Source of the DNA: Prorocentrum cordatum
Taxonomy: Eukaryota; Sar; Dinophyceae; Prorocentrales; Prorocentraceae
Direction of reading: 5' to 3'
DNA: 55,000 nucleotides
NCBI GenBank assembly: GCA_963575745.1
Contig: CAUYUJ010004991.1
Location: 232,506 to 287,505, forward strand
Shown: positions 21,066 through 33,643 of the stretch, one piece after another
Layout of the letters: each line of letters starts with the position of its first letter
Numbering within the stretch: the stretch's first letter is position 1
Translations under genes and position numbers: made by a program
Notes under the pieces: model-generated
The model's input: only the letters and a program-made list of their open reading frames with translations
What the model was told of the DNA's origin: nothing
The model's database searches: none

Positions 21066-23775
21066 ACACACACACACTCACACACAACACACACAAAACA
21101 CAACACACACAACACACACACACACCACACACAACACACACACCACACACACCACACACAACACACAACAGACACAACACACAACACGCACACAACACAG
21201 ACGACACACATAACACACAACATGCAACACACACAACCACACACACACACACACACCACACAACACACACACCACACACAACACACGGACAAACACACAT
21301 ACACACAACCACACACACACTCATACACACAACCACACGCACAACCGCAAACAACCACCCACACAACCACACACACGCAACCACACAACCACACACAAGC
21401 ACACACACAACCACACACACTAACACACACACACAACCACACCCAACCACACACAACCACAACCACACACAACCACATACACAACCACACACAACCACAC
21501 ACACAACCACAGCCGCACACACAACCACACACACAACCACATACAAACACACAACCACACACAACCACACAGACAACCACCCACACAAGCACACACACAA
21601 CCACACACACAACCAAACACAACCACACACAAGCACACGCACAACCACACACAACTACACACACCACCACACAAACAACACACAACACGCACCAACATAC
21701 ACAACACACACACAACACACAACACACACAACACGCACAACACACAACCCTCACACACAACACACACAACACGCACAACAAACACAGCACGCACACACCG
21801 CACACAACACACACAACCAACACACACACACCACAACCCACAACACACACAACACACACAACACACAGCACACAACACACACGACACACGACACACACCA
21901 CACACCACACACAACACACACCATGCACAACCCACACAACCAAAACACCACACACACAACACACACACAACACGCACACCACACACCACACACAACACAC
22001 ACAACACACAACACAACACACACAAAACACACAACACACCACACACACACCACACACCACAACACACACAACACCCACAACACACAACACACACAACACA
22101 CAACCACACAAAACAACTAACCCACAACGCACAAAACACACACCACACACAACACACACCACACACACCACACGACACGCACCACACACACACACACAAC
22201 AACACACAATCACACACACAACCGCACAAACAACCACACACACAGCACACAACACACACACACTCACACACCATGCAGCACACACACACGCACCACACAG
22301 CACACGCACAACACACAAAACACACAAAACACACTACACACAACACCCACAACACACACGACACACACACGCAACACACAAAACGCACAATACACAGCAC
22401 ACACACAATACACAACACGCACAACACACAGCACTCACCACACACACAAACCACAACTCACACCACAAACAACACACGCACACAACACACACCACACACA
22501 ACATACACAACACACACAACACACAACACACAACACACAACACACTCACAACACACAACACACTCACAGCACACACAACACACAACACACACACACCCAC
22601 GTACGCACGCAAGTACGCACGCACACACGTACGCACACGCACACACACCACACACACGTACACACACACACACGCAAACACACACACACACCACACGCAC
22701 ACACCACACACAACACACCACACACACCACACACACCACACACAACACACGACACACGACACACAACACACGACATACACAACACACACAACACGCGCAC
22801 AGCACACACACCCACAACACACCAAACCACAACACGGCACAACACAACACAACACAGCACAGCACACCACTACACACCACAACACAACACAACACAGCAC
22901 GCAACACGAAACACAACACACAAAACAACACACAGCACAACACACACCACACCGCACGACACAAGACACAACACAACATACCACACAATACACAAAATAC
23001 CACACAACACAACCCACAACACATAACACAACACACACCACAACACACAACACGCCGCACAACACACAACACAACACACAAACCAATACGTCACACACAT
23101 TACACCACACAACGCAGCACACAACACACCACACAACACACAACACACACAACACAACACACACCACAACATACCAGACCACATACATCACAACGTACAA
23201 CACAACACACACACCACACACAACAGGCCACACACACAACACACAAACAACACACACAGCACACACACAGCATACACCCAACACACAACACACCACACCA
23301 CACCACACCAGACCAGACCACACCACACACACACACCTCACACACGCACCGCACACACACCACACACAATACACCACACGCACAGCACACACAACACACA
23401 CAGCACACACAACACACACAACACACACGCAACACACAACAAACACAACGCACACAACACGCATACAACACACATATTTACACAACACATACACAAACAC
23501 ACAAACACACACAAGCACACACAAATACAAACACGTACAAACATCAACACCAAGACAACCACAAACACGAACACAACCACAACCACAAACAGAAACACAA
23601 CCACAACCACAACCACAACCACACACAGAACCACAACCACAACCACAAACACAAGCACAAACGCAAGCACAAGTCCAAGCCCAATCACAAACGCAAGCAC
23701 AGGCACAAGCACAAGCACAAGCCCAGGCACAACCCCAACCACAAGCACATGTACACACAAACACACACACACACA
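21066..23775 (+). repeat. 2.7-kb A/C-only low-complexity block
   Basis: Mixed ACACACAACC, ACAACACAC and ACCACACAC words with rare G or T. The plus strand has no stop codons because it lacks T and G, which creates a 1,083-codon Thr/His-rich frame that is not a gene. The last ~250 bp shift to ACAACCACAACC and ACAAGC words. The block is bordered on both sides by parts of the same 60-bp unit. Confidence 0.95.
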
Positions 23776-23985
23776 CACCCCAAGTGGGCGGCAACGATGC
23801 GTCCACAGGGCGAAACCTCGACACACACCCCAAGTAGGCGGCCACGAAGCAGCGACGTGGCGAAACCTCGACGCACTGGCCAAGGTGGCGGCCACGAGGC
23901 GGCCATGGGCGGCGACGTGGCGAAACCTGGACACACACCCCATGTGGTCGGCCACGAGGCGGCCACGAGGCGGCCACAGGATGGC
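23776..23985 (+). repeat. ~60-bp tandem array, right part (about 4 units)
   Basis: Resumes with CACCCCAAGTGGGCGGC, the 3' half of the unit interrupted at 21065, then about three more units ending in a degenerate one. Confidence 0.9.
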
Positions 23986-24193
23986 GAAGATCACAAATCC
24001 TCGTCACACCCATCCAGTTACCTAAGACAACCACTCAAAAATCCTAGATGCAAGCACTGTTTTTGGAATCATACGCACCCCTCCGAAGGAGTAGATCTCA
24101 AAAGGAATTAATGGTCGCCCTTCGTCTTTTTTCGGGCTGTTTCGCCCAGGACATCCTCAGCATTCTGCAAATCGAACGTGCCCCTCACGCAGT

Positions 24194-24421
24194 TCGCGAC
24201 ATCAAAGTCAAACGTGCACGATTGATTTTCAAAATCTTAACATGACATCTACAACACAACGGATTTCCATGATTCTGCGCACACTTGTCAGAACACCCTT
24301 CGTTGTGCAACGGTTTACGGTATCGCGTAAGACAACCTTCGAAAACACACCAGGAACCCGTGACCTCGCAAATGGCTATGAGGGAACATGTTGTTCTTTG
24401 GTTCCTATTGTACTTCTCCAA
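24194..24421 (-). CDS. Cys/His-rich ORF in an AT-richer island (unrecognised)
   Basis: A minus-strand frame in a markedly AT-richer island contains ICEVTGSWCVFEGC, KPLHNEGCSDKC and NHGNPLCCRCHVK, giving at least nine Cys and three His in about 50 residues. It ends with TGA after SRTA. The spacing suggests a metal-binding fold but matches no zinc-finger pattern I recognise. It lies between the 3' end of the large TPR gene exons and the A/C array, so it could be a further exon, a foreign insertion or chance. Confidence 0.35.
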
Positions 24422-24699
24422 CTTTGATCCAACCTATGTTCTTCAATGCCCATGTGGTGTTTCTCAGCAATTCGTCTAATCGCAAGCTGCGGCCATCACA
24501 TCGGTGGCCCACGTCGCTTCTTGTATGAGCCTGGGCACGCGCGTGCCACTTTAATGTGCACAGGCAAGTCTATACAGATGTAGCTTTTGCTGAACCATGG
24601 CGTTCGTTCCCGTCTGCACTTGCCACCGCGTCTTAGCATAGCTTGGCTCCCCGCAGCTGTGTGCACCAGAATCGAACCATTCCACGACAGCCCAGGAAA

Positions 24700-24930
24700 T
24701 AATCGCGGTCGCCCCAAGACTTTCTCAAGAAGGGCCCCAAAGGGGGAACTCACATTGAAAACTCGAGTCATCCCCATCAACAGAAAGACCGAGATCGCCA
24801 GAATGATTCAATCGGCTCTGAAGAAGCCCCTGAAGAGGCCTCCAAATGAACCGTCCTAGGGCCTCCGACAAGATTTCATGATGCGCCTCGTTCGCGACCT
24901 AGGCACGGTGGCAGGTTTGGCGAAAAACGA
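24700..24930 (+). repeat. Degenerate CCAAGAGGCC composite repeat copy
   Basis: CCCCAAGACTTTCTCAAGA, CCTGAAGAGGCCTCCAAATG and the end word GGCACGGTGGCAGG are recognisable. It is much more diverged than the other copies. Confidence 0.5.
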
Positions 24931-25137
24931 CCCATCATTTAGATTATATCTGGCTCGCTCCGAAAATCCGAATTCACCCCCACAACTATTCGAACACGAA
25001 ATTTTACTTACACTGGTTTCCGTCGGCGGAGCTGGCCCCGTTTTACTTCCGCCGCCTGCCGCCGAGGAACATATGGCAGCTTCTCGATCCCCCGAAGGCG
25101 AGGACCTTTCTGGAACGCCCCGCACGTGCTGTGTGAC

Positions 25138-28100
25138 CAGTCTTAAGGAAATTCTGCTTGAAAGCGAGATCAACAATCGACTCCTGCAGCGCAGCTCCAG
25201 AACACCCGCACGGATGGCGCACCGTCAGGTGCCGCACGACCTCGGGCAGCATCACGAGCAGCCCGCTGGCGCGCACGAGCAAGCGCAAGCCTGGCAAGTC
25301 CTCGGCGCGCGCGACCGCTACGCCCCTGATGTCCTCCACGCCTAGGAGCACGCACGGTGCGGTCTCTTTGCAACCCATGGGCACGAACAGCGTCCGTACT
25401 AATCGGAAGATGCTTCGATTCCTCAGCTCCTGCTCCTTGATCCGCGTACAAAACTCGACCGCGTTGCTGCGCACCGCAGCGTTGCGCGTGGCCAGAGGGA
25501 CCCGCAGCCTCTGTGGCACGAGATCCTGCAAGCGCACCAGCGTCGGGAGGAATGGCTCCGTCAGTAGGAAGAGCTTCAGGAACTGCCCATCGCAGCACCG
25601 CGAGTAGCACTCGCAAAGCCAATGTGCCAATCCGTCGCCATTGGCACTCGGAAGCATACCTGGTGCAAACGAGGTCGGTATGTACTTCGCGAGCTCCATG
25701 GCAATCTCTGGCCCTCGGTGCACCCATGCGCGCTCGGAGGCCATCGCCTGATTCTGCAACAACGCGTGCCCGCTGTCCCTGAGCAGCTCCAGCTTGCGAC
25801 CCTCCAGCTCACTAGCAACAAATTGAAACAAGCCCTGGCCATTGTGCGTCCAAGCGTCCAGCTGCTCGGACGCGGGTACAAATCTCAATGCACGATCAAA
25901 GAAAGTTTGCTCTGCCTCGGCCCGGCGGGAGCGTAGTCCCAATCGCATCAAGCTGACCTGTGTCGTGGTCAACGCTTGGAAATCGGGCACGAGAAACTCT
26001 GGCATGGGGTCGTCACTCGAGTACACCAAGGTGACGTCGTGCTCGTACAGCTTGGGCAAGAACAGAACGGAGACCGCTGACAACGGCACCTGATCGTAAA
26101 GGACTACATGCATCACCTCTTCCATCTCAAAACGGTAGTCGCCCCGAAGAATTGCGCGATTCACGTGCCGGGCGTCCACGGCGATCAGCGCCCCGTTCGA
26201 AAAGTCCTTCGTGAGGTAGAACATCGCCCCGGTCAACTCCGAGGTTGCCGACGCCAGAACATGAGTGAAGAAAAGCTGGCCTGCCTTCGACGATGTCTGA
26301 CCGAAAGGATTTGACTGCGACAGGTCCGCCACCGTCATACCGCAGCACAGCAGATCGATCACAGACTGCGTCGAGCGCTTCTGCCCGTCGCGATCGCCGA
26401 GCCCACGAAAAACCACGGTATTTTCTGGGTAGAGGCATGCAGAAGGCACGAACCTGCAATGTGGATCCAGAGAACTGAAGAAACCATTCAACATGGTATC
26501 CGACAATGTGGCCTCCAATGGGTCGGAGAATGACTCATCCATAGCGGGCTGCTGCGCCGCATCCAGCTCATCCGTTTGCGGTGTCAAACCTGACGCAGCT
26601 CTGAGCATTGAGATGCGCGTGACCATCCAGGGGGACTTCTCCAAACTGTGTGGCCGCTCAATGTCCGCCGCCCCCTGTGCTTGTCCCATGGGGTGCCCGG
26701 CGTGCTGGACGCTACCGTTTTTGTTTTTGGTTCGTTTTCCAAAAGAACTCTCCCCTGGGGCTTCGGCCCGTCCCGCTGGCCACCCGGAAGGACCTGGAAG
26801 GGTGCTCAAAATGCCCAGGTGGTTGTCCCAGTCGCCTTCAAGACGGCCAAGGTGGCCCAAGATGGCCTCCAAGATGCCCCAGAACGGCCCAAGAAGCCCC
26901 TCAGACGGCCCCAAGACGGCCCAAGAAGTCTCCAAGGCCTCAAGTCGGCCCAGAGAGGCCCCCCAAACGGCTTCCGACGGCGTGAGACGGGCCAGGAGCC
27001 TACCAAGACGGCACAAAATGGCTCTAAGATGGCCCAAGACGGCCTCCAAGAGGGCCCCCAGGAAGGCCCGAAGAGGCCCAAATCATTGTGCTTTTAGGTT
27101 TTGAAGGATTTTGGTATTTGCTTCTTTTCGGCCTTCCAACTGCCCGAGACGGCCCAAGAGCCCCCAAAGATCGCCTAATAGGCCTCCAAGATGCCCTCAA
27201 GACGGCCCCAAGAGGGCCCAAAGATGGCCCAAGAGGCGTCTAAAACGCCCAAGACAGCCTCCAAGACGGCCCTGGAGCATTCCAAGAGGGCCCTAAATTG
27301 GCCCAGAGAGGCCCCGAAACCGGTTTCCGACGGCTCAGATGGGCCAGGAGCCCACCAAGACGGCCAAAGATGGCTCCTGGATGGTCCAAGACGGCCCGAG
27401 AGCCCCCAAAGATCGCCCCCAGAGCGCCCAAGAGGCCTCCAGGATGGCCCGAGAACGGCCCAAGAGGCCCCTAAGAGGGCACGTCGGCCCAGAGAGGCCC
27501 CCAAGACGGCTTCCGACGGCGTCAGACGGGCCAGGAGCCCACCAGGATGGCCAAAGAGGCCCCCGAGAAGCCCCAAAGGCCCCCAAGAGGCCCAAGGAGG
27601 CCACCAAGATGCCTCCAAGAGGCTCCCAGGAAGCTCCCAGGAGGTCCCAAGAGTGTCCCCAGAGGCTCCCAAGATGCCCCCTCCTCCTGCTCCTCCTCCT
27701 CCACCGCCTCCTCCTCCTCCTGATCTTCCCCGCCATTCTCCCCCAAATGTTCCCTGATGGGTTTCCACAACGGTTGGAGGAACACATGGTCCGATAGCTT
27801 GGCAGAGCTCTTGTCACATCGCTCGGCCACATGGGCAATTCTAGAAGGCGGGGGGCGGCGGTGATTCGCCGCAGGCGTCTTCGATTAAAAACGACCCAGG
27901 ATACCCGATTGGAGAGCTCCGTTGGTGTCATCTCCACGCACATCGAGGGCAACGCTTTCATTTGGTCCGCTGCCGCGCGGAGCTTCTGACCAACAGGGCG
28001 TGCACTGATGCAGGTAGATAAGAGCATCTGACTGGCGCGCGCACTGATCGTCTCGAACTGTCCCAAGAAGCTGCAGAGGACACCAGCCAATGCCAACAAT

Positions 28101-31100
28101 GCTTCTTCGTCGTCGATGTTGGGCGGGACAGGGCCTGGAGCAGCCTCGACCAACCAGTCAGCCAAAGTCTGCGCAAGGATGCAAGCTGGCGGCAATAGCA
28201 CGTTCGACATGCAATTCGGCTCCTCCCAGGCAGCGGCTGCAGTAGCAGTCAAAACGCGCATTGCACAAGATGTCCAAGTGACCCGGCTGTGAAAACCTTT
28301 CATCTTGGGGAAGGTCCGTGACGATTGAACGTATGCAAGTAACGCTTGAAATTCCTTGCCCAACATGTTCGCAGTTTGAGCTATCCAATGTCCGCGGTCA
28401 GCTGAAAAACGCAAGTTAAACAATACCCGCCACCATGCATTCTCTTCTGTTTCGTTTGCCTGCCTCGACCTCGTTAAGCATCTTGGCACGCCAAACCCGA
28501 AATTCGCCAGACAAGCAAATGCTGCCGCGGCAGACGCGGGCTCATTGGCATGTGCAAGGTGCCAACAAAAATCCATGCTCGACTTAACGCGGAAAACCTC
28601 GCAGTAATACAACAGGCATTCAAGTTCGGCGCCGCCAGCCTTCGCAGCCTCGACCAGCGAAGGAACTACAGTGCAAACCTCCTTCGCCTTCCCCAGGAAC
28701 GCTGTCATGCCCGCAACGTCTTCATAGGACTGCGCGCACTGCAGCGCCATGCTGAGTGCTTCGTATTCTTCCCTGCTGCGGACCGCCCCGAAACAGCTTG
28801 CCAGCATCTGGATGCCCGAGGTGCAGCACCATAAGCCTGCATTGTAGCGTGGCAAAAACTGCAAAACCTGCTTCAAAACGTCGCCTTCATTGCTCAGCGT
28901 CGCCTTCAGGAACTCCGAGTTGACGACGGCGCCGATTAGGGCCAATATGGTCGTAGAAGCATGCCTGAGCGATTCGCCGATGGTGTCCATGTCTGATCCG
29001 CAGAATGTGTGTGCTGACAAATCCACGGCATACTGCAAGAACACAGCCATCTGTTCCGCGTTGAAGATCTGATGTAGACATGTGCTCTGTGCGTGCTGAG
29101 ATCGCAAGTTGAGCAATTGCCCGTGCATCGCCTCCAAAGCTGGACATACGCACATCTGGAGTACGTCAGGCTGGTTCCAATAATTGAAGAGGCTCCGGAA
29201 CATCTCCTCGAATGCTGGATGCGCAAACTGAAACTGGTCGGCCCCTATTGCTGTACTCTGAGCCACACCTAGGCGAGCTGCAAAATCGGCCAAGTGGTCC
29301 AAAGACGACAGTGCAAGTGACACTTCATGGTCATTCCGGGCAATTGCTGTGGGCAACAAGTCCACAAAAAAACACCGCTGCAAATCTCCTGGCGCGCGCG
29401 CGTTTTCTAAGGTCGCCGTTTCGAGGAACCACCGATGGATCCGGTGCACAAGCCGCCTATCCACGAGACTCTGAAGCATCGCTTGTGTGCCCCACAATGG
29501 CTGAAAGCGAAGGACTTGCAAGAAACTCTCCCACACGGCCAACCTACGCTTTTTCAAACGATCGTCTGCTTTGACTGGGTTTCGCTGCTGGTGCTCCTGC
29601 TGATTCACTGTCTCTGGCCGCCCTTGATTCGCGGAGCCGAGCTGTGTACAGATGGCCTTAGCAGGCACAGGCGCGCCCAAGACCATCGCAACCAACTGCA
29701 CCTCCAACTGCTGCGGCACCAAACCCTGGCTGCCAATCAACACCTTGAGCTGATTATGGAAGTCTGCTACGCGCGGCGCATCTCCTTCAATGGAGAATCC
29801 CTTGCTTGTCACCAGAGCTGACATCAAGAGCGTGATCTCGGGGTTGGTCTGGTGGAACTCTCGCATGGCCACGCGCTGCACAGGGCTCATGTGGACCAAA
29901 TGGACACCGACGGCGTCAAAGAGTGTGGCATCCTCTTCGGCAATGACCGCGATTGAACGGCATAGTTGCGCACTGTCGATTGCGAGGAAATCCCGCATTG
30001 GAGAGGACAATACCTGGCATAAGCGGCGAGACACAGCGGCCGCATTTGCTTCACTGCAACTTAAGAGTAAAATACTGCAGACACGCCGCACAAGGTCGAG
30101 CTGCTGACGCAAAGGTAGAACTTCATTCCACTCGGACCGGAACTGAAGAACCTGCTTCACAACATCGACAGGGGTTTGCCAAGGCCCAGCCACATACTCA
30201 TGGGGACGGAAGAGACCGCCGAGGGATTGTATGCACTGCGCCACCTCGTCGACCACTCCACCAAATGTAGAGCAAATGGCATCTGGCACTACGCTGTGGC
30301 GCTCTCGCATAGCGGCTGGCCCGGTGTGCTCAACAGTAAAACGTGCTGCGATGTCCAGGAGCAATTCGAAATCCGCCACCGTGCCCTTGGGCACGGAATG
30401 TGTGTCTGTGTGTGTGTGTACTCAGGTCTTTTGCCTGATCCTCTGAGCCTCATCCATCACTCCTGAAGCTTCTTTGTGGGACCCAGGGCCCAATTCGCGA
30501 AATCTACCGGGGCTCCTCGCGTCTTGTTGCATGACTTTTTCGGAGCCAAGAAGTTTCCAAGACGGGCCAAGAGGGTCCCAAGAGGCCCCAAAGACTGTCC
30601 AACAGGGCCCCGAATCGCCGAAAGATCGTCCCAAGATTCCCAAGATGGTCTCAACATGGCGCCTGCGGCCTCCAAGACGCCCCAAGAGGCCTCCCAAGAG
30701 GGGCCCAAGAGGCACAAATCATTGGTTTCCTCGGTTTTTTTAGAAAGATTTTGGCGTTCTCGCCTTTTCTACTTTCCGACGCTCCAAGACGTTCCCAAAG
30801 AGAAGGCCCCAAAAGGGGCCCAAGAGAGGGAGCACGAACCGAAAATCCGAGCCTTCCAGCCCCAGGAGGCCCCAAGAGGCGCCCAGGAGGCCCCAAGAGG
30901 CCCCCAAGTCCCAAGTGGCCCCCCAAAGGCCCCTAAAAAGGCCCCGAGAGGCCCCAAAAAGGCCCCCAAGAGACCTCAAAACTGCCTCCAAGAGGCCTCC
31001 CACGAGATCATCCAATAGGCTTCATACCCATTTCCCAAGCACGGTGGCGGGATGGGCCCAAGGCCATTCGATACATGCTCGCGTCTTGCTGCGTGCTTTC

Positions 31101-31367
31101 GCAAGAGTTCGTCCCAAATCGCTGCTGTTGTCCGCCTGTGGAGGCCTTCTCGAAGAATAATCCTTCTAAATCGGCCCACATCCACAAGCCCGCACCACTA
31201 TCGCTGTCAACTCGCCGGAAGAACGTTCCATGAAGATCAGCATACACCCAATGCGTCTCCCCTGTTGAGCTGCGCAAGTGCCAATCCTGGCCTCGCTGCG
31301 CGCATGGCTTCTGAGCTACCAAGGTGACAATTTCGCCTTGCTTGAAGGGGCCCTCGTCAACAAGCAT
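25138..31367 (-). CDS. Large multi-exon protein, middle and 3' exons (helical; ART-like segment possible)
   Basis: Three minus-strand exons join in phase. Exon 31367-31028 follows CTTTCCAG, starts MLVDEGPFKQGEIV, is beta-rich (ETHWVYADLHGTFF) and ends before GTATGA. Exon 30405-27905 (2,501 bp) follows CACACACAG, encodes about 834 mostly helical residues and ends TELSNR before GTATCC. Exon 26674 to about 25138 follows AAGCACAG. All phases agree. The last exon has VVFRGLG (26410), FTHVLASAT (26269) and FEMEEVMHVV (26131), an order resembling the R-S-E layout of ADP-ribosyltransferases. That is a hypothesis. The true last donor is uncertain (GTCACAC at 25137 is one choice). The first exon begins in phase 0, matching the phase-0 end of the TPR exon at 52116, so these probably form one gene of more than 2,100 codons. 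The intron at 26675-27904 is filled by CCAAGAGGCC repeats. Confidence 0.72.
26800..27680 (+). repeat. CCAAGAGGCC composite repeat inside an intron
   Basis: Degenerate CCAAGA-GGCCC arms surround a conserved T-rich core at about 27085-27145 (CAAATCATTG, GGATTTTGGTATTTG). The right arm contains near-duplicate blocks (GACGGCTTCCGACGGCGTCA at ~27508, a variant at ~26960). The repeat runs antisense to the host gene, and the long frames through it are not genes. Confidence 0.88.
27670..27722 (+). repeat. (CTC)n microsatellite in the same intron
   Basis: CCTCCTCCTGCTCCTCC and related triplets adjoin the composite repeat. Confidence 0.85.
30540..31075 (+). repeat. CCAAGAGGCC composite repeat with well-preserved core
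   Basis: Left arm 30545-30708; core 30708-30790 with CACAAATCATTGG, GATTTTGGCGTTCTCG and CTTTCCGACGCTCC; right arm to about 31015; end word GCACGGTGGCG at 31039. It fills the intron between the exons at 30405 and 31028. The repeat's end overlaps the last codons of the upstream exon, so that exon's 3' end may be repeat-derived. Confidence 0.85.
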
Positions 31368-31589
31368 CTGGAAAGTAGGCGGAGCTGGGGATGACGGCCC
31401 TCGCTTCCGGACCATCGCCCTGCTCACCGTGGGCACATGGTGTACCTTCAAGAAAAGAAGCACCGCACATACGCGTGCATCGAAACGCCGCCGACCCTGG
31501 CCTGCCCGGGATGAGAAGGCGTATGACATGTTTTTGGCTCTTCATCCTCATCCTGTGAGGGTAGGTGCGAAATCCTCGTCGACTGTGGT

Positions 31590-32240
31590 TTATTATCTAG
31601 GAATTTAAACCTAGGTTCATTATCTTCAGATGATACCCTATGGATTATTATCCTGTGCATGGATCGGGCTCAGGCCCCCCCCTGGCCGAATCATTATCCT
31701 TGCGGAATAATCAACCTAAGTTTAACATTCCAACATTACGAACCAAGGTTTATTTCAGTCCGGAACGTACTCGCAAACGGCACCCCCCAAGCTCAATCAT
31801 TATCATTCCAGAATCATTAACCTGGGGTCAATGTGCCGGAAACATTATGAATCCGGGTATATTATCTCCTGGAGATAATAAAAACTGGGGTCCATATTGC
31901 GACATGAAAAACCTGGTGACTAACCCGGAGTTTGGGGGGAAATAGAGATTATTTTCATTCCGGAAATACGAAACATCGGGCTCATTATTTCCCGGACATT
32001 ATTAACCCAAGTCAGTATTCCCGGAACATTATGAACCCAAATTAGTATTTTTGTTGGGTCGATATCCCCAGAACATTAAACACCAGGGTTTATAATGTTC
32101 TGGGGGGAACATTATGAACCCCAGTCAATATTCCCAGAACATTGAAACCCAGATTTATAATGTTCCGGGCGAGACGTTATGAACCATGGTCAATAATCCC
32201 AGAACATTATATACCCAGGTTAATATCTATTTGGGGTCCA
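31590..32240 (+). repeat. ~30-bp minisatellite (GAACATTATGAACCC type)
   Basis: About 20 degenerate units contain GAACATTATGAACCC with TTCCCGG or TCCCAG spacers. Some units carry the inverse word, as at 32086-32117 where ATAATGTTC and GAACATTAT face each other across a G run. It is AT-richer than its surroundings. Confidence 0.88.
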
Positions 32241-32249
32241 TCCTGCATG

Positions 32250-33600
32250 CTCTGGTTCCTCCTCTTCCTCCTCCTCCTCCTCCTCCTCCGCATCCTTCCT
32301 CTGCCTCCCTTCCTGGGGATCCCAAGTCCCGCTGGGGACTGGGGGCCCGGGCTCCCCCGCGCACTCGCTGGACCCTCAGAACCCTCCGCAGTAGCCCGCC
32401 AGGCCCCCCGGTGCCCTCGAACTCCATCAAGATGATCCAAGGTGCCCCCCCTTGAGAGCCTCGAGCATCAAGCATTTGCTATGGGCTTGCCTCAAGAAGC
32501 TTCAACATAATGCCAAAATGCCCCCATGACTCGTGGGGACATGTTGGCGTCACGTCGAAGCTTCTGGTGGTTTTATGGGCCATGAGGCCACCAGAGGCTC
32601 CAAGATGGCTCCGCGGAGGGCCAACCATTTGTTTGTCTGCGCATGTGTGTGTGTGTGTGTGTGTGTGTGTCTCCCTCTCTGTCTTTCGCTTTGAGTCTTT
32701 TTCTGTTTTCTTTCTCATCTATCGGTCTGTATATTTCTATTTCTTTCTCTATATGTATACATGAATGTTTATATGCATTCAAGTACATATTCTTACACAC
32801 GTACACATGTAAATCTACACATGCATCTACATGCACCCATCATTTTACGAATGCATGTACACATTCATGCATAAACATATGCATATGCGTATGCATATGC
32901 ATCCACGTATACATATCCGTCTGCATATGCACAATCACATACGTATTCATAAACAAATACAGATACATCCAGCGAGGATCTCCTTAGGATGCCTCGGTTG
33001 TCATGACGAGTTACAGGCAGCTTCGTACAACACCACCGGTGGCACACATGAGGTCAACCACTGCGAGAATCAGCCTCCGAGCCCCGATGAAGGCGGAGTA
33101 TTTCAACCAACGTTTTGGGGCCCATAGGGTTGGTTGACATATCGGAGGTTTCTGGCTGTAAGTGTACTCGCTCCGCTCAACTAAACCGCCCGATTCGCTT
33201 GCCGTGCTTCGTGGCAGGCTTAGTCGCGTGGGTCTGGGAGTGGTCCTCTCTCCTCGCGAAACGGCTGGTTGTAGCCTCCTCGCGATCTAAGTGCTCGAGA
33301 TCGGGGCCACGCAGGGGGGATCTCCATGCGTATGATGAGTTCTTGGGCGCCTACTATCACTCAGGTGGCGTAGCAGACGCCAGCGATTCGAACATATACG
33401 AACGCATGAACGGCAGCGACAATCAACTGACACGATCATTCTCATTGGCTTTCGCGCGTAGTGTTTGATTCTCTCGTGGTGTGCTGAGGCTTTAGGCGAG
33501 CGAAAACTCAGATGACACACTGGGCGCGCGTGCTGCTCGCGACATGCGCGCGCTCGCGCGGCACGCTGTCAAAAACGGACTTGCTACAGTGCAAGCGCCC
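32250..33600. other. Gene-poor stretch with microsatellites
   Basis: It contains a CTC run (32263-32290), a (TG)n tract (32645-32671), pyrimidine-rich and ATG/CATAC-rich simple sequence (32690-32965), and a mixed segment (32990-33600) with short minus-strand frames but no recognised motif. The last part may be 3' sequence of the LINE that follows. Confidence 0.5.
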
Positions 33601-33643
33601 TACATGTTGTGCCCACTTCACAGAATGGATCACGGCCACCCAT

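Noticed and set aside
20586-23837. A 1,083-codon plus-strand open frame
   Set aside because: It exists only because the A/C-only block cannot form stop codons; the translation is Thr/His/Asn/Gln filler.
26820-26870. YY1-like CAAGATGGCC sites
   Set aside because: The word is part of the degenerate composite repeat and occurs dozens of times; no reason to treat it as a regulatory site.
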